Made by a program: the position numbers and the translations under genes | The notes under the pieces: model-generated | The model's input: only the letters and a program-made list of their open reading frames with translations | Told to the model about the DNA's origin: nothing | The model's database searches: none | Shown: one piece after another, positions 7,919 to 15,991 of the stretch | Layout: each line of letters begins with the position of its first letter | Position numbering within the stretch: position 1 is the first letter of the stretch | Assembly: GCF_019800005.1 (NCBI RefSeq) | Contig: NZ_JABGCL010000001.1 | Coordinates: 239,641-303,640 of the forward strand | Direction: 5' to 3' | Source: Geminicoccus harenae | Lineage (GTDB): Bacteria; Pseudomonadota; Alphaproteobacteria; Geminicoccales; Geminicoccaceae | Length of the DNA: 64,000 bases

Positions 7919-9196
7919 TCAGGCGGGGGAGATGCCGCGGCCGAAGGTGACGGAGGCCGGCCGGCCCGGCAGTTCCAGGCTGCTGGTGCGCGGTGCGGCG
8001 CGGGCCACCACCCGGCCGGCACGGAGCACGAACAGCCGGGCCGGCTTGATGCGCACCGCCTCGACCGTGTCGGCGGCGTCCAGCACCACTAGGTCGGCCT
8101 TGCAGCCGGGTGCTACCCCATAGCCTTCCAGGCCCATCAGGGCGGCCGGCACGACCGTCACCGCGTCGAATGCGGCGCGGATGTCCTTGAGCGAGGTCAT
8201 GGGCACGGCGTGGACGCCCATATGGGCGACCTCCAGCATGTCGCCCGATCCCAGCGAGTACCAGGGGTCCATCACGCAGTCCTGGCCGAACGCCACCGGC
8301 ACGCCGGCCGCCTGCAGCTCCGGCACCCGGGTCAGGCCGCGGCGGCGCGGGTAGGTGTCGTGGCGGCCCTGGAGCGTGATGTTGATCAGCGGGTTGCAGA
8401 CCGCGTTCATGCCGCTCTCGGCAATCAGGTCGATCAGCTTGCTGGCATAGTAGTTGTCCATGCTGTGCATGGAGGTCAGGTGCGAGCCGGTCACCCGGTT
8501 GCTCAGGCCCAGGCGCTGGGTCTCGTAGGCGAGCTGCTCGACATGGCGGGAATGGGGGTCGTCGCTCTCGTCGCAATGAAGGTCGACCATCCGGCCGAGC
8601 TTGGCGCCGAGCTCGCACAATTCGGTCACCGAGCGGCGGCCATCCTCCATGGTCCGCTCGAAATGCGGGATGCCGCCGACCACGTCGACGCCCAGGTCGA
8701 GGGCGCGCAGGAGGTTCTGCCGGGCCGTGGGGGAGCGGTAGAGGCCGTCCTGGGGGAAGGCCACGAGCTGGAGGGTCAGATAGGGCGCCACCCGGGCGCG
8801 CACCTCGATCAGGGCCTCGACCCCGGTCAGCGTGTCGTCGCACACGTCGACATGGGTGCGGATGGCGCCGATCCCCTGGGCCACCGCCATGTCGCAATAG
8901 CGCAGCGCCCGCTCGATCACCGCCTCCTGGGTGAGCATCGGCTTGAGCTCGCCCCAGAGGGCGATGGCTTCCAGCAGCGTGCCCGAGCGGTTCAGCCGGG
9001 GCGTGCCGAGCGACAGGGTTGCGTCCATATGGAAATGGCAGTCGACGAAGGGCGGGCTGACCAGCCGGCCGGCCGCGTCGATCTCCTCGTGCCCGGATGC
9101 CTCGATCCCGGGGCCCACCGCCTGGATCAGGCCGTCCGAGATCAGGATGTCCATGCCGGTCTGCCCGTCGGGCAGGGTGGCATTGCGAACGATCAT
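7919..9196 (-). CDS. Cytosine deaminase-like amidohydrolase
   Basis: This 425-residue metal-dependent amidohydrolase (COG0402 type) deaminates cytosine, isoguanine or a related base. The metal-binding HFH motif is at residues 54-56 (VDCHFHMD), followed by DLHCDESDD, SHLTSMHSM and FGQDCVMDPWYSLGSGDM, the order seen in CodA-like enzymes. The ATG at 9196 starts MIVRNATLPDG. A TTG at 9208 four codons earlier overlaps the stop of the transporter gene (TTGA) and is an equally good start. It is the third gene of an operon with two EamA transporters, which suggests that a nucleobase or similar compound is carried across the membrane and deaminated. Confidence 0.85.
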   Translation of the reverse strand: MIVRNATLPDGQTGMDILISDGLIQAVGPGIEASGHEEIDAAGRLVSPPFVDCHFHMDATLSLGTPRLNRSGTLLEAIALWGELKPMLTQEAVIERALRYCDMAVAQGIGAIRTHVDVCDDTLTGVEALIEVRARVAPYLTLQLVAFPQDGLYRSPTARQNLLRALDLGVDVVGGIPHFERTMEDGRRSVTELCELGAKLGRMVDLHCDESDDPHSRHVEQLAYETQRLGLSNRVTGSHLTSMHSMDNYYASKLIDLIAESGMNAVCNPLINITLQGRHDTYPRRRGLTRVPELQAAGVPVAFGQDCVMDPWYSLGSGDMLEVAHMGVHAVPMTSLKDIRAAFDAVTVVPAALMGLEGYGVAPGCKADLVVLDAADTVEAVRIKPARLFVLRAGRVVARAAPRTSSLELPGRPASVTFGRGISPA

Positions 9197-9204
9197 GTCG
9201 AGCT

Positions 9205-10095
9205 TCAAGGGTCGCCTACTCCAGCGGGCTGTGCATCGCCCGGCCGATCCTGCCAGACGATCAGGATGCCGGCCATGATGATGAGCGCAGCACCGCAGAG
9301 CATGCCTAAGCTCGGCCGGTCCGCCCAGACCAGCCAGCCGATCAGCATGGCGAGTGGGATCGAGGCGTACTTGAACGGGGCGGCGAAGCTCATCTCGCCG
9401 ATGCGGAAGGCGCGGATGTAGCAGGCATAGGCACCGACCACGAGCACCGCGCTGAGCAGGAGGAGACCGGTTTCGCCCGATCTCGGCAGGTGCAGGCTGC
9501 CGATGCTGCCGATCCCGCCGCCCAGCGTCATCAGGACGAGGGTAGCGACCGTGATCGAATCGGTCGGGACATGCTGCGGGATGCGCCGGGTCAGGAGGTC
9601 GCCCAGGGCCTGGAAGACCGCCCCGGCCAGCGGGAAGACCAGCCACCAGGAGGCGGCCGCCCCCAGCGGGTCGGTCACCAGCAGCATGCCGGCAAAGCCC
9701 AGCGCCACCGCCCCCAGCCGCGCCGGCCCCAGCCGCTCGCGCAGCACCAGCCCGCCCAGCGCCACGCCGAACAGCGGCGAGGTGAAGATCAGGGTGTTGG
9801 CCACCGCGAGCGGCAGGTTCGCCACGCCCAGCAGGTAGGTGAACACCGTCCCCACCTCGAACAGGCCGCGCAGCAGCACCATCGGATGAGTGAGGGTCTC
9901 CCGGGAGGGGCGCCAGCCGCCGGCCCTTGCCAGCAGCACCACCAGGACCACGCTGACGAGGCCGCGCAGGAACACGATCGCCGGGACCGACATGGTCTCG
10001 GCCAGCAGCTTCACCACGGTGTCGCCGATCGCCCAGAAGGCGATGGCGCCCAGCACGAAGCCGGCGGCGCGCAGATTGTCGGTGACGGCGGCCAT
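9205..10095 (-). CDS. EamA/DMT-family transporter 1
   Basis: This 296-residue protein has ten predicted helices arranged as two EamA repeats, the normal architecture of drug/metabolite transporters. GAGGG precedes the ATG at 10095. It starts 15 bases after the stop of a paralogous transporter and overlaps or abuts the deaminase gene. The opening MAAVTDNLRAA parallels the start of the paralogue, which helped fix the start of that gene. Substrate unknown. Linkage to a cytosine-deaminase-like enzyme hints at a base or amine. Confidence 0.9.
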   Translation of the reverse strand: MAAVTDNLRAAGFVLGAIAFWAIGDTVVKLLAETMSVPAIVFLRGLVSVVLVVLLARAGGWRPSRETLTHPMVLLRGLFEVGTVFTYLLGVANLPLAVANTLIFTSPLFGVALGGLVLRERLGPARLGAVALGFAGMLLVTDPLGAAASWWLVFPLAGAVFQALGDLLTRRIPQHVPTDSITVATLVLMTLGGGIGSIGSLHLPRSGETGLLLLSAVLVVGAYACYIRAFRIGEMSFAAPFKYASIPLAMLIGWLVWADRPSLGMLCGAALIIMAGILIVWQDRPGDAQPAGVGDP

Positions 10096-10110
10096 GGGAA
10101 CCCTCTGCTG

Positions 10111-10989
10111 TCAGCGGCGGCGGGCGAGGCGCTGCTCGCGGTAGAAGATCAGCACGCCCGAGCCCACGATCAGTGCCGTGCCGGCCAGGGCCCAGCGGTC
10201 GGGCAGGTCGCCCCAGACCAGGAAGCCCAGGAGGCCCGCGGTTGGCAGGGACAGGTAGCGGATCGGCGCCAGGAAGCTGATCTCGCCCAACCGGCTGGCG
10301 CCGATATAGGCGAACAGCGCCACGCCCGAGATCAGGGCCGAGCCGGCCAGGATGCCGACCAGCGTGAGTTCCAAGGGCGGCCAGGGCAGGAGCGGGATCG
10401 AGGCGAAGCCGCTCAGGCAGGTCGCGACCGTGGTGGACATCGCCACGACCCTGGTCGGGATGCCGTGCGCCAGGCGCCGGGTGATGAGGTCGCGCAGGGC
10501 CGCGATCAGGGCTGCCAGGAGCGGCAGGAGCAGGGTCGGCTCGAACGCGGCGGAGCCCGGCCGGGTCGCGATCAGGATGCCGACGAAGCCCAGCACCACC
10601 GCGGTCCAGCGCCAGATCCGCACCCGCTCGCCGAGGAACAGGGCGCCCAGTGCCGTGGCCAGCATCGGCGTGGTGAAGAACAGCGCGGTCACGGTCGCGA
10701 TCGGCAGGAGCATCAATGACGTGAACATCACCCAGGACAGCGCCGCCTCGGCACAGGCGCGCAGCACCACCAGCGGATCCTTGAACTGGTAGAGCCGCCA
10801 GTCGTCACCCTGGCCACGGAACAGGACCAGGAAGATCAGGGCCATGAACAGGCCGCGCACCGCCAGGATCAGGCCGATCGGCACGCCCTCGCCAGTCAGG
10901 ACCTTCACCAGCGCGTCGTTGACCGTGAACACGACCGAGGCGAACGCCATGAGGAGTGCGGCGCGCAGATTGTCGGCGGCGGTGGGCAG
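10111..10989 (-). CDS. EamA/DMT-family transporter 2, probable CTG start
   Basis: This 292-residue, ten-helix DMT transporter is the first gene of the transporter-transporter-deaminase operon. No ATG, GTG or TTG lies before the first helix in this frame until far upstream. The first in-frame ATG (10950) would cut away the N-terminal PTAADNLRAALL that matches the start of the neighbouring paralogue. A CTG at 10987-10989 sits five bases behind a near-perfect Shine-Dalgarno (GGGGGAGG). I therefore propose CTG as the start. Apart from this it is an ordinary EamA protein. Confidence 0.8.
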   Translation of the reverse strand: MPTAADNLRAALLMAFASVVFTVNDALVKVLTGEGVPIGLILAVRGLFMALIFLVLFRGQGDDWRLYQFKDPLVVLRACAEAALSWVMFTSLMLLPIATVTALFFTTPMLATALGALFLGERVRIWRWTAVVLGFVGILIATRPGSAAFEPTLLLPLLAALIAALRDLITRRLAHGIPTRVVAMSTTVATCLSGFASIPLLPWPPLELTLVGILAGSALISGVALFAYIGASRLGEISFLAPIRYLSLPTAGLLGFLVWGDLPDRWALAGTALIVGSGVLIFYREQRLARRR

Positions 10990-10994
10990 ATCGG

Positions 10995-11002
10995 CCTCCC
11001 CC
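10995..11002 (-). promoter_or_regulatory. Strong Shine-Dalgarno deciding a CTG start
   Basis: GGGGGAGG on the minus strand ends 5 bases before CTG (10987-10989). The spacing is ideal and no other start codon is in range. Confidence 0.65.
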
Positions 11003-11145
11003 TGGAGCAGACCAGGCAGGGCGGCCCTAGCCGTTCGCCGGGACGCAGGGCAAGCACGGCCCTCGATTTGCACCGGTTTCTGACAGCTTCCGTTCAGGCA
11101 GCCCGCGCTAGGATGGCGGGAACCGGCTGATCTCGGAGAATGTCG

Positions 11146-11640
11146 ATGCGCCGCCTCCTCATGGTTGTCCCGATTCTGAGCCTGCTGGCCGCCTGCTCGA
11201 CCGGGCCCAGCTACAACCTTTATGCCGACAATCCCAAGGCGACGATGGGCACGGTGCTGGGCGGTGCCGGCGGCGGCCTGCTCGGTGCCGCCATCGGCAA
11301 GAACGCCAGCGGCGACCGCGGCTTCGTCTATACGGCGGTCGGCACGCTCCTGGGTGCGATGATCGGCAACTCGATCGGCTCCTCGCTGGACGACATGGAC
11401 CGCCAGTATGCCGGCTATGCCGCCAACGACGCCCTGGAATACAACCGCTCCGGCACGCCGGCCTCCTGGCACAACCCGGACAGCGGCAATTACGGCTACA
11501 CCACGCCGACCCGCACCTATCGCCAGGGCGCCTATGACTGCCGCGACTACGAGACCACGATCTATGTGGACGGGCGGCCGGAGACCGCGACCGGCTCGGC
11601 CTGCCGCCAGCCGGACGGCACCTGGCGGATCACCGGCTGA
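11146..11640 (+). CDS. Surface lipoprotein with glycine-zipper domain (17-kDa antigen/RT0821-like)
   Basis: This 164-residue lipoprotein has a signal peptide ending in the lipobox LLAAC (Cys near residue 17). A glycine-zipper stretch follows (VLGGAGGGLLGAAIGK, then LLGAMIGNSIGSSL) that spans or packs in the membrane. The C-terminal domain carries a CRDYETTIYVDGRPETATGSACRQPDGTWRI pattern typical of the RT0821/Lpp0805 and 17-kDa surface-antigen families. The start was set at ATG 11146 because GGAG is 7 bases before it. The ATG at 11140 would be only one base from that site. Likely role: outer-membrane or envelope structure. Confidence 0.85.
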   Translation: MRRLLMVVPILSLLAACSTGPSYNLYADNPKATMGTVLGGAGGGLLGAAIGKNASGDRGFVYTAVGTLLGAMIGNSIGSSLDDMDRQYAGYAANDALEYNRSGTPASWHNPDSGNYGYTTPTRTYRQGAYDCRDYETTIYVDGRPETATGSACRQPDGTWRITG

Positions 11641-12093
11641 CGTCCGGGGGCCGGATCGTCGGTTGGCCTCTGGAAGGTCAAGCGGTTCCCGGAAACCGCA
11701 TGGCTGCCATCACAATCCGCATGGTTGTCAGGCGGGGGTGGTGACGGCATATTGCACTGCAGCAAGGCACCGGCCTGGAGTGCCCTGCCGGCGATGAGGT
11801 CGAGTTCGCTCCCTCGCCGCCGGACCCGGTTTCACCGGGTCAGCGAGCCTACGGTTCGTTCCAGCATTTAGCCTCCCTGATCTACTCGGCCGGGTCGCAA
11901 GACCCGGCCACTTTTTTTGCTGCGGCCGCCATCGGCCCCATTGTCGCAGCAGCCCCGCAAGCATCGCCTTTCCGGAAACATGATCTAACTCCTTCCCTGA
12001 GGACCAAAGGGTTGCCTGCCGGTCGCGTGCGTCCTGCCGGGCTGGACGCCAGCGCTGCGCACTCATCCGGCAGGATGGATCAGGGAGCGGGAC
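11641..12093. other. Long intergenic region with several hairpins; possible small RNA
   Basis: About 450 bases without a supportable protein gene. From about 11770 to 11918 several stems succeed one another: CCGGC/GCCGG, GACCCGG-TTTCA-CCGGGTC (11823-11841), and a terminal terminator stem ending in seven T. This layout resembles an independently terminated small RNA. I could not match it to 6S, SRP, tmRNA or RNase P RNA. The right part (11920-12093) should carry the promoter of the dehydrogenase gene. Confidence 0.4.
11888..11918 (+). terminator. Strong Rho-independent terminator
   Basis: GGCCGGGTC (11888-11896), tetraloop GCAA, GACCCGGCC (11901-11909), then AC and seven T (11912-11918). It lies about 250 bases behind the lipoprotein stop, so it more likely ends a separate transcript or a long 3' UTR. 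Confidence 0.85.
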
Positions 12094-13533
12094 ATGCGGA
12101 ACAACCGTATCGCCATGCAGCAACCGAGCCGCCGGCAGGTCATGGCCGGCATTGGCGGCCTGGTGGCAGGCGCATGGCTACCGGACCTCGTCGGGCAGGC
12201 CGAGGCGGCCATCACCGACCCGATCCCGGCACGGATCCAGAAGAGTTCCCTGCCGGCCATCGAGCTGGTCGACTTCAGCGCGCCGCCGCGCAGCCGCAGC
12301 ACCAAGCCCTACACGCTGCTGAACCAGCTCTACCATGCCGGCGACGGCAGTGGCCGGCTGTTCGCCTGTGACACGCGCGGCAAGATCTGGCTGATCGACC
12401 GGACGAGCGGTGCGGCCCGGCTGTTCCTGGACGTCCGGGCGGTGCGCGGCAGCGCGTTCCTCGCGACCAGCAACCAGATGGGCCTGCGCAGCTTCGCCTT
12501 CCATCCGGACTTCGCCAAGCCCGGCAGGCCCGGCCACCGCAAGTTCTATACGGTCACGACCGAGACGGTCGGCAGCCGGCCCGGCAACGTGCGCCTGTTC
12601 GAGGGGAAGTTCACCGCGAACTTCCATGACGTGCTGGCGGAGTGGAAGGTCTACAATGCCGATCCGACCCGGGTCGACCGGGCGTCCCGGCGCGAGGTGC
12701 TGCGGATCGCGCAGAACCTGCCCGACCACAATACCGGGCAGATCATGTTCAACCCGAACGCCAAGCCGTCGGACCGCTTCTACGGCAACCTCCTGATCGG
12801 CGTCGGCGACGGCGGCAACAATCCGTCCTTCATCGACCCGCACGATGCGGCGCAGTCGGCGCGTCGTGCCCATGGCAAGATCCTGCGGATCGACCCGCTC
12901 CAGCAGAGCAACGGCAGCGCCTATGGCGTGCCGGCCGACAACCCGTTCGTCGGCCGCAGCGGCCACCTGACCGAGATCTTCGCCCGCGGCCTGCGCAACC
13001 CGCAGAACCTGTGCTTCGACCCGGGCGGCAGCGGCGCCTTCATCGTGACCGATATCGGCCAGTCGCATATCGAGGAGGTCAATCTCGGCATCAAGGGCGC
13101 CAATTATGGCTGGCCGCTGCGGGAGGGCACCTTCGTCATCGACCGGCGCAACCCGCGCAACCTGTCGCGCCTGCCCTCCAACGACCCGAACTACACCTAT
13201 CCCGTGGCGCAGTACGACCATGACGAGGGCCGGGCGATCGCGGGCGGCTTCGTTTATCGCGGCAGCGCGGCGCCGGCCCTGCGCGGCCACTACCTGTTCG
13301 GCGACATCGCCAACGGGCGCGTGTTCCATGTGCCGGTGGCCGAGCTGCGGCTCGGGCGCCAGGCGACGATCCGCGAGCTGACCTTCCGCCACAAGGGCCG
13401 CACCGTCACCCTGCAGAACCTAGTCCAGGGGATGAACGGCCGGGTCGACCTGCGCTTCGGCCAGGGCGAGGACGGCGAGGTCTATATCCTGACCAAGCAG
13501 GACGGCATGATCCGCCGGCTGCGGCACGGCTGA
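12094..13533 (+). CDS. PQQ-dependent sugar dehydrogenase family protein (glucose/sorbosone dehydrogenase type), exported
   Basis: This 479-residue beta-propeller protein belongs to the GSDH family of soluble aldose dehydrogenases. A twin-arginine-like signal (PSRRQVMAGIGGLVAG) at about residues 11-26 indicates folded export. Family signatures are present in order: GVGDGGNNPS, HGKILRIDP, ARGLRNPQNLCFDP, DIGQSHIEEVNLGIKGANYGWPLREG split over two strands, and GHYLFGDIANGRVF. The enzyme would oxidise an aldose in the periplasm with PQQ as cofactor. No PQQ biosynthesis genes are in the window. The start ATG has GGGAG 6 bases upstream. Confidence 0.85.
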   Translation: MRNNRIAMQQPSRRQVMAGIGGLVAGAWLPDLVGQAEAAITDPIPARIQKSSLPAIELVDFSAPPRSRSTKPYTLLNQLYHAGDGSGRLFACDTRGKIWLIDRTSGAARLFLDVRAVRGSAFLATSNQMGLRSFAFHPDFAKPGRPGHRKFYTVTTETVGSRPGNVRLFEGKFTANFHDVLAEWKVYNADPTRVDRASRREVLRIAQNLPDHNTGQIMFNPNAKPSDRFYGNLLIGVGDGGNNPSFIDPHDAAQSARRAHGKILRIDPLQQSNGSAYGVPADNPFVGRSGHLTEIFARGLRNPQNLCFDPGGSGAFIVTDIGQSHIEEVNLGIKGANYGWPLREGTFVIDRRNPRNLSRLPSNDPNYTYPVAQYDHDEGRAIAGGFVYRGSAAPALRGHYLFGDIANGRVFHVPVAELRLGRQATIRELTFRHKGRTVTLQNLVQGMNGRVDLRFGQGEDGEVYILTKQDGMIRRLRHG

Positions 13534-13535
13534 GG

Positions 13536-13555
13536 AAGGGCGCGGGTGCCCTTTT
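13536..13555 (+). terminator. Terminator of the dehydrogenase gene
   Basis: AAGGGC (13536-13541), loop GCGGGT, GCCCTT (13548-13553) with a short T-run (13552-13555). It sits 3 bases after the stop and overlaps the stop codon of the convergent gene. Confidence 0.55.
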
Positions 13556-13925
13556 AGTCGAGGCCGTACTTCTTCCGCAGGAGGCGGCCCGCCTGCTCGC
13601 CGCGCGCCCGGGCTTCCGCCGTCAGCCACTGGTTTGCCGCCTCACGGCCGTCGGCGGCGACACGGCGCTCATATTCCGGCTGGAGCTCCGCGCGCGCCTG
13701 TTCCTTGAGCTGTTCCATCTCCCGGAGCATCGCTTCCTGGGTGCCGGCGGGCAGCGTGCCATTCGCTCCGGCCGCGGGATCGTCGTCCACGCCGGCCTGC
13801 TGGCGCTGCAGGCTGTGCTGGTGCTGCTGGAAGGCGAAGCCGCCGGCATCGAACGCCAGTGCCGCCGGCGCCATCAGCGCCACCAGCCACAGGCCGCCCA
13901 GGGCCGCGAGAGCGGGATTGCGCAT
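13554..13925 (-). CDS. Secreted hypothetical protein, helical and charged
   Basis: This 123-residue protein has a clear signal peptide (MRNPALAALGGLWLVALMAPAALA). The mature part is rich in Gln, Glu, Arg and Ala with long predicted helices (QEAMLREMEQLKEQARAEL). No cysteine and no known motif are visible. GGAGGAAA precedes the ATG at 13925. It is probably a small periplasmic protein; function unknown. Confidence 0.75.
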   Translation of the reverse strand: MRNPALAALGGLWLVALMAPAALAFDAGGFAFQQHQHSLQRQQAGVDDDPAAGANGTLPAGTQEAMLREMEQLKEQARAELQPEYERRVAADGREAANQWLTAEARARGEQAGRLLRKKYGLD

Positions 13926-13996
13926 GGTTCGTTTCCTCCACCGCCACCAACCTCCCGGAAAACTAGGCGGCTGGCCAGCCATGCATGTGATGGTCG

Positions 13997-14815
13997 TCAC
14001 TTGCCGAGCCAGCGCCGCTCGCCGGATGGCCGGAACGGCAGGCGCAGGTGGAACGGGTCGCGGCCATGCACGGTCAGCTCGAACATGCCGCCGGCGATCT
14101 CCAGCTCGGCATAGGCGCCGCTCGGCTCGGGCGGGGTGGTGAAGGTTTCGGTGAGCGACTGGATCGTGACATGGGGGATGCCGTTCACGATCGTCAGGCT
14201 GTTCCAGTGGACATGGCCGGACAGCCACAAGGCGACCTTGCCGCTTTCCTCCGCGACCCGGCGCACCTCGGCATGGTCGGGATAGGTGGCGATGTTCGAG
14301 CCGCGGCCGAAATAATAGTTGCCGAGCAGCGACTGGCCGGACACCGGCACGTGCGACACCACGATCGCCGGCAGGTCCGAGGCCGCCAGCGCCGTTCTCA
14401 GCCAGTCGAGCGTGCTGGCGGCCGGCGGCAGGCCCGTGGCTTCCACCCGGACATGGGGCTGCCACACGACGATCCGGCAGCCGTCCAGCGGCACCACCCG
14501 GCTCTTCATCGGCACGCCCAGGATCTCGGCATTCTCGGTCCGGCTCATGCGGCCGACATCATGGTTGCCCAGGAGGTGGATGCGCTCGCAGCGCACCGCC
14601 CCCAGCCGGGCTGCGACCTCGACCAGGTTGCGCCGGTCGGTCGGGGTGTCGACATCGGTGATGCGGTCGCCCAGGTCCAGGAGGACGTCGGGCTGCATGA
14701 TCCGGGCATAATCCACGAAGGGGCGCAGCAGCTCCAGCGCGCGATTGCCCTTCTTGGTGGGTGTTTCCGGGCCGCAATGAATGTCCGAGACGATGCACAG
14801 GCGGGCGTGCGCCAT
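13997..14815 (-). CDS. Calcineurin-like metallophosphoesterase
   Basis: This 272-residue protein carries the full metallophosphoesterase signature: DIH (11-13), LGDR near 48-51, GNHD near 82-85, a His in VVSHVPV and GHVH near 199-202. It lacks signal peptide and membrane helices and is likely cytoplasmic. Family members hydrolyse phosphomonoesters, phosphodiesters or nucleotides, so the substrate is open. The Shine-Dalgarno AGGAG may be hidden in a leader hairpin (see 14823-14872). Confidence 0.85.
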   Translation of the reverse strand: MAHARLCIVSDIHCGPETPTKKGNRALELLRPFVDYARIMQPDVLLDLGDRITDVDTPTDRRNLVEVAARLGAVRCERIHLLGNHDVGRMSRTENAEILGVPMKSRVVPLDGCRIVVWQPHVRVEATGLPPAASTLDWLRTALAASDLPAIVVSHVPVSGQSLLGNYYFGRGSNIATYPDHAEVRRVAEESGKVALWLSGHVHWNSLTIVNGIPHVTIQSLTETFTTPPEPSGAYAELEIAGGMFELTVHGRDPFHLRLPFRPSGERRWLGK

Positions 14816-14822
14816 GTTCCGG

Positions 14823-14872
14823 CTCCTGCCGAGCTGACATTCCGATCAGGACGGTCGTCCGATCGGCAGGAG
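14823..14872 (-). promoter_or_regulatory. Leader hairpin that would sequester the phosphoesterase Shine-Dalgarno
   Basis: On the minus strand CTCCTGCCGA (14872-14863) is perfectly complementary to TCGGCAGGAG (14832-14823). The latter contains the AGGAG ribosome site, 7 bases before the ATG. The 30-base loop can form an inner GGAC/GTCC stem. Such pairing would mask translation start. Confidence 0.45.
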
Positions 14873-14959
14873 ATTGATCATGGCCGGGTGACATGCGTGC
14901 GGGCGCTGCTCGACACGCACGCGACAGGATCTCGATCGTGCGGCGACAGGCGGGGCCGG

Positions 14960-15991
14960 TCAGCCGCCCAGATAGCCTTCCAGCACGCCCACGGCATTCA
15001 CGCCGATCTCGCTCACCGCGTAGCCGCCTTCCATCACGAACAGGGTCGGCAGGCCGAGCCTTGCGATGCGCTGGCCGATCAGCGGGAAGTGCTCGGTTTC
15101 CAGGCGGAACTGGGAGATCGGATCTTCCTTGAACGTGTCCACGCCCAGGGAGACGACCAGGGCGTCCGGGGCGAACTCCGCGACCTTCTGGCAGCCGGTT
15201 TCCAGCGCCTCGCTCCACAGCGCCCAGCCGGTGCCCCAGCGCAGCGGCAGATTGAGGTTGTGGCCTTCGCCCGGCCCCGTGCCGGTCTCGTCGGCATGGC
15301 CCAGGAAATGAGGATATTCCTGCTTCGGGTCGGCATGGATGTTGACCAGCAGCACGTCGGCCCGGTCGTAGAAGATCTCCTGGGTGCCGTTGCCGTGATG
15401 GTAGTCGACATCCAGGATCGCGACCCGGGCCGCACCTTTGTCGCGCAGGTGCTGGGCGGCGACCGCGGCATTGTTGAAGTAGCAGTAGCCGCCGAAGAAG
15501 TCGCTGCCGGCATGGTGGCCGGGCGGGCGGCAGAGCGAGAAGGCCGCGCGCTCTCCGCCGGATGCGATCAGGGACGCACCGGTGAGCGCCACATCGGCCG
15601 AGGCACGGATCGCCTGCCAGGTGCCGGCGGTGATCGGCGTGCCGGCATCGATCGAGTAGTAGCCGAGCTTGCCGTCGATCGTCTCGGGCAGCACCCGGCG
15701 CATGCCCGGCACCGGCCAGACCAGCGGCAGGGCGTCGTAAGGGCCGCGCTGGGCGGTCCATTCGGCCCAGGCCGTCTCCAGGAAGGCCACATAGTCGGGC
15801 TTGTGCACCCGGCGGATCGGCTCCAGGCCGAAGCTCTGCGGCGGCTCCACCGGGCCGATCCCGCGCTCCTCGATCCGGGCCTTCACCAGAAACGCGCGCT
15901 CCGGCTTCTCGAAGCAGGGCTGGAGCTTGCCGTCGATCAGCTCGGACTGGCCGTAATGGCGCGCATGATCCGGGCTGTAGATCGTCCTCAC
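14960..15991 (-). CDS. Histone-deacetylase-fold acetylpolyamine amidohydrolase
   Basis: This 343-residue zinc hydrolase is close in length and motifs to bacterial acetylpolyamine amidohydrolases: RPPGHHAG (155-162), DVDYHHGNGT (194-203) with the Asp/His zinc ligands, and SLGVDTFKEDPI, where family members place the third zinc Asp. It would remove acetyl groups from N-acetylputrescine or similar amines. The GTG start at 15991 overlaps the stop of the nitrilase gene (GTGA), so the two are translationally coupled. Confidence 0.9.
   Translation of the reverse strand: MRTIYSPDHARHYGQSELIDGKLQPCFEKPERAFLVKARIEERGIGPVEPPQSFGLEPIRRVHKPDYVAFLETAWAEWTAQRGPYDALPLVWPVPGMRRVLPETIDGKLGYYSIDAGTPITAGTWQAIRASADVALTGASLIASGGERAAFSLCRPPGHHAGSDFFGGYCYFNNAAVAAQHLRDKGAARVAILDVDYHHGNGTQEIFYDRADVLLVNIHADPKQEYPHFLGHADETGTGPGEGHNLNLPLRWGTGWALWSEALETGCQKVAEFAPDALVVSLGVDTFKEDPISQFRLETEHFPLIGQRIARLGLPTLFVMEGGYAVSEIGVNAVGVLEGYLGG

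Noticed and set aside
11741..11918. 6S, SRP, tmRNA or RNase P RNA
   Set aside because: None of the characteristic conserved sequences (for example the SRP GGTCAGGTCCGGAAGG-like core) could be found, so it is left as an unassigned candidate.
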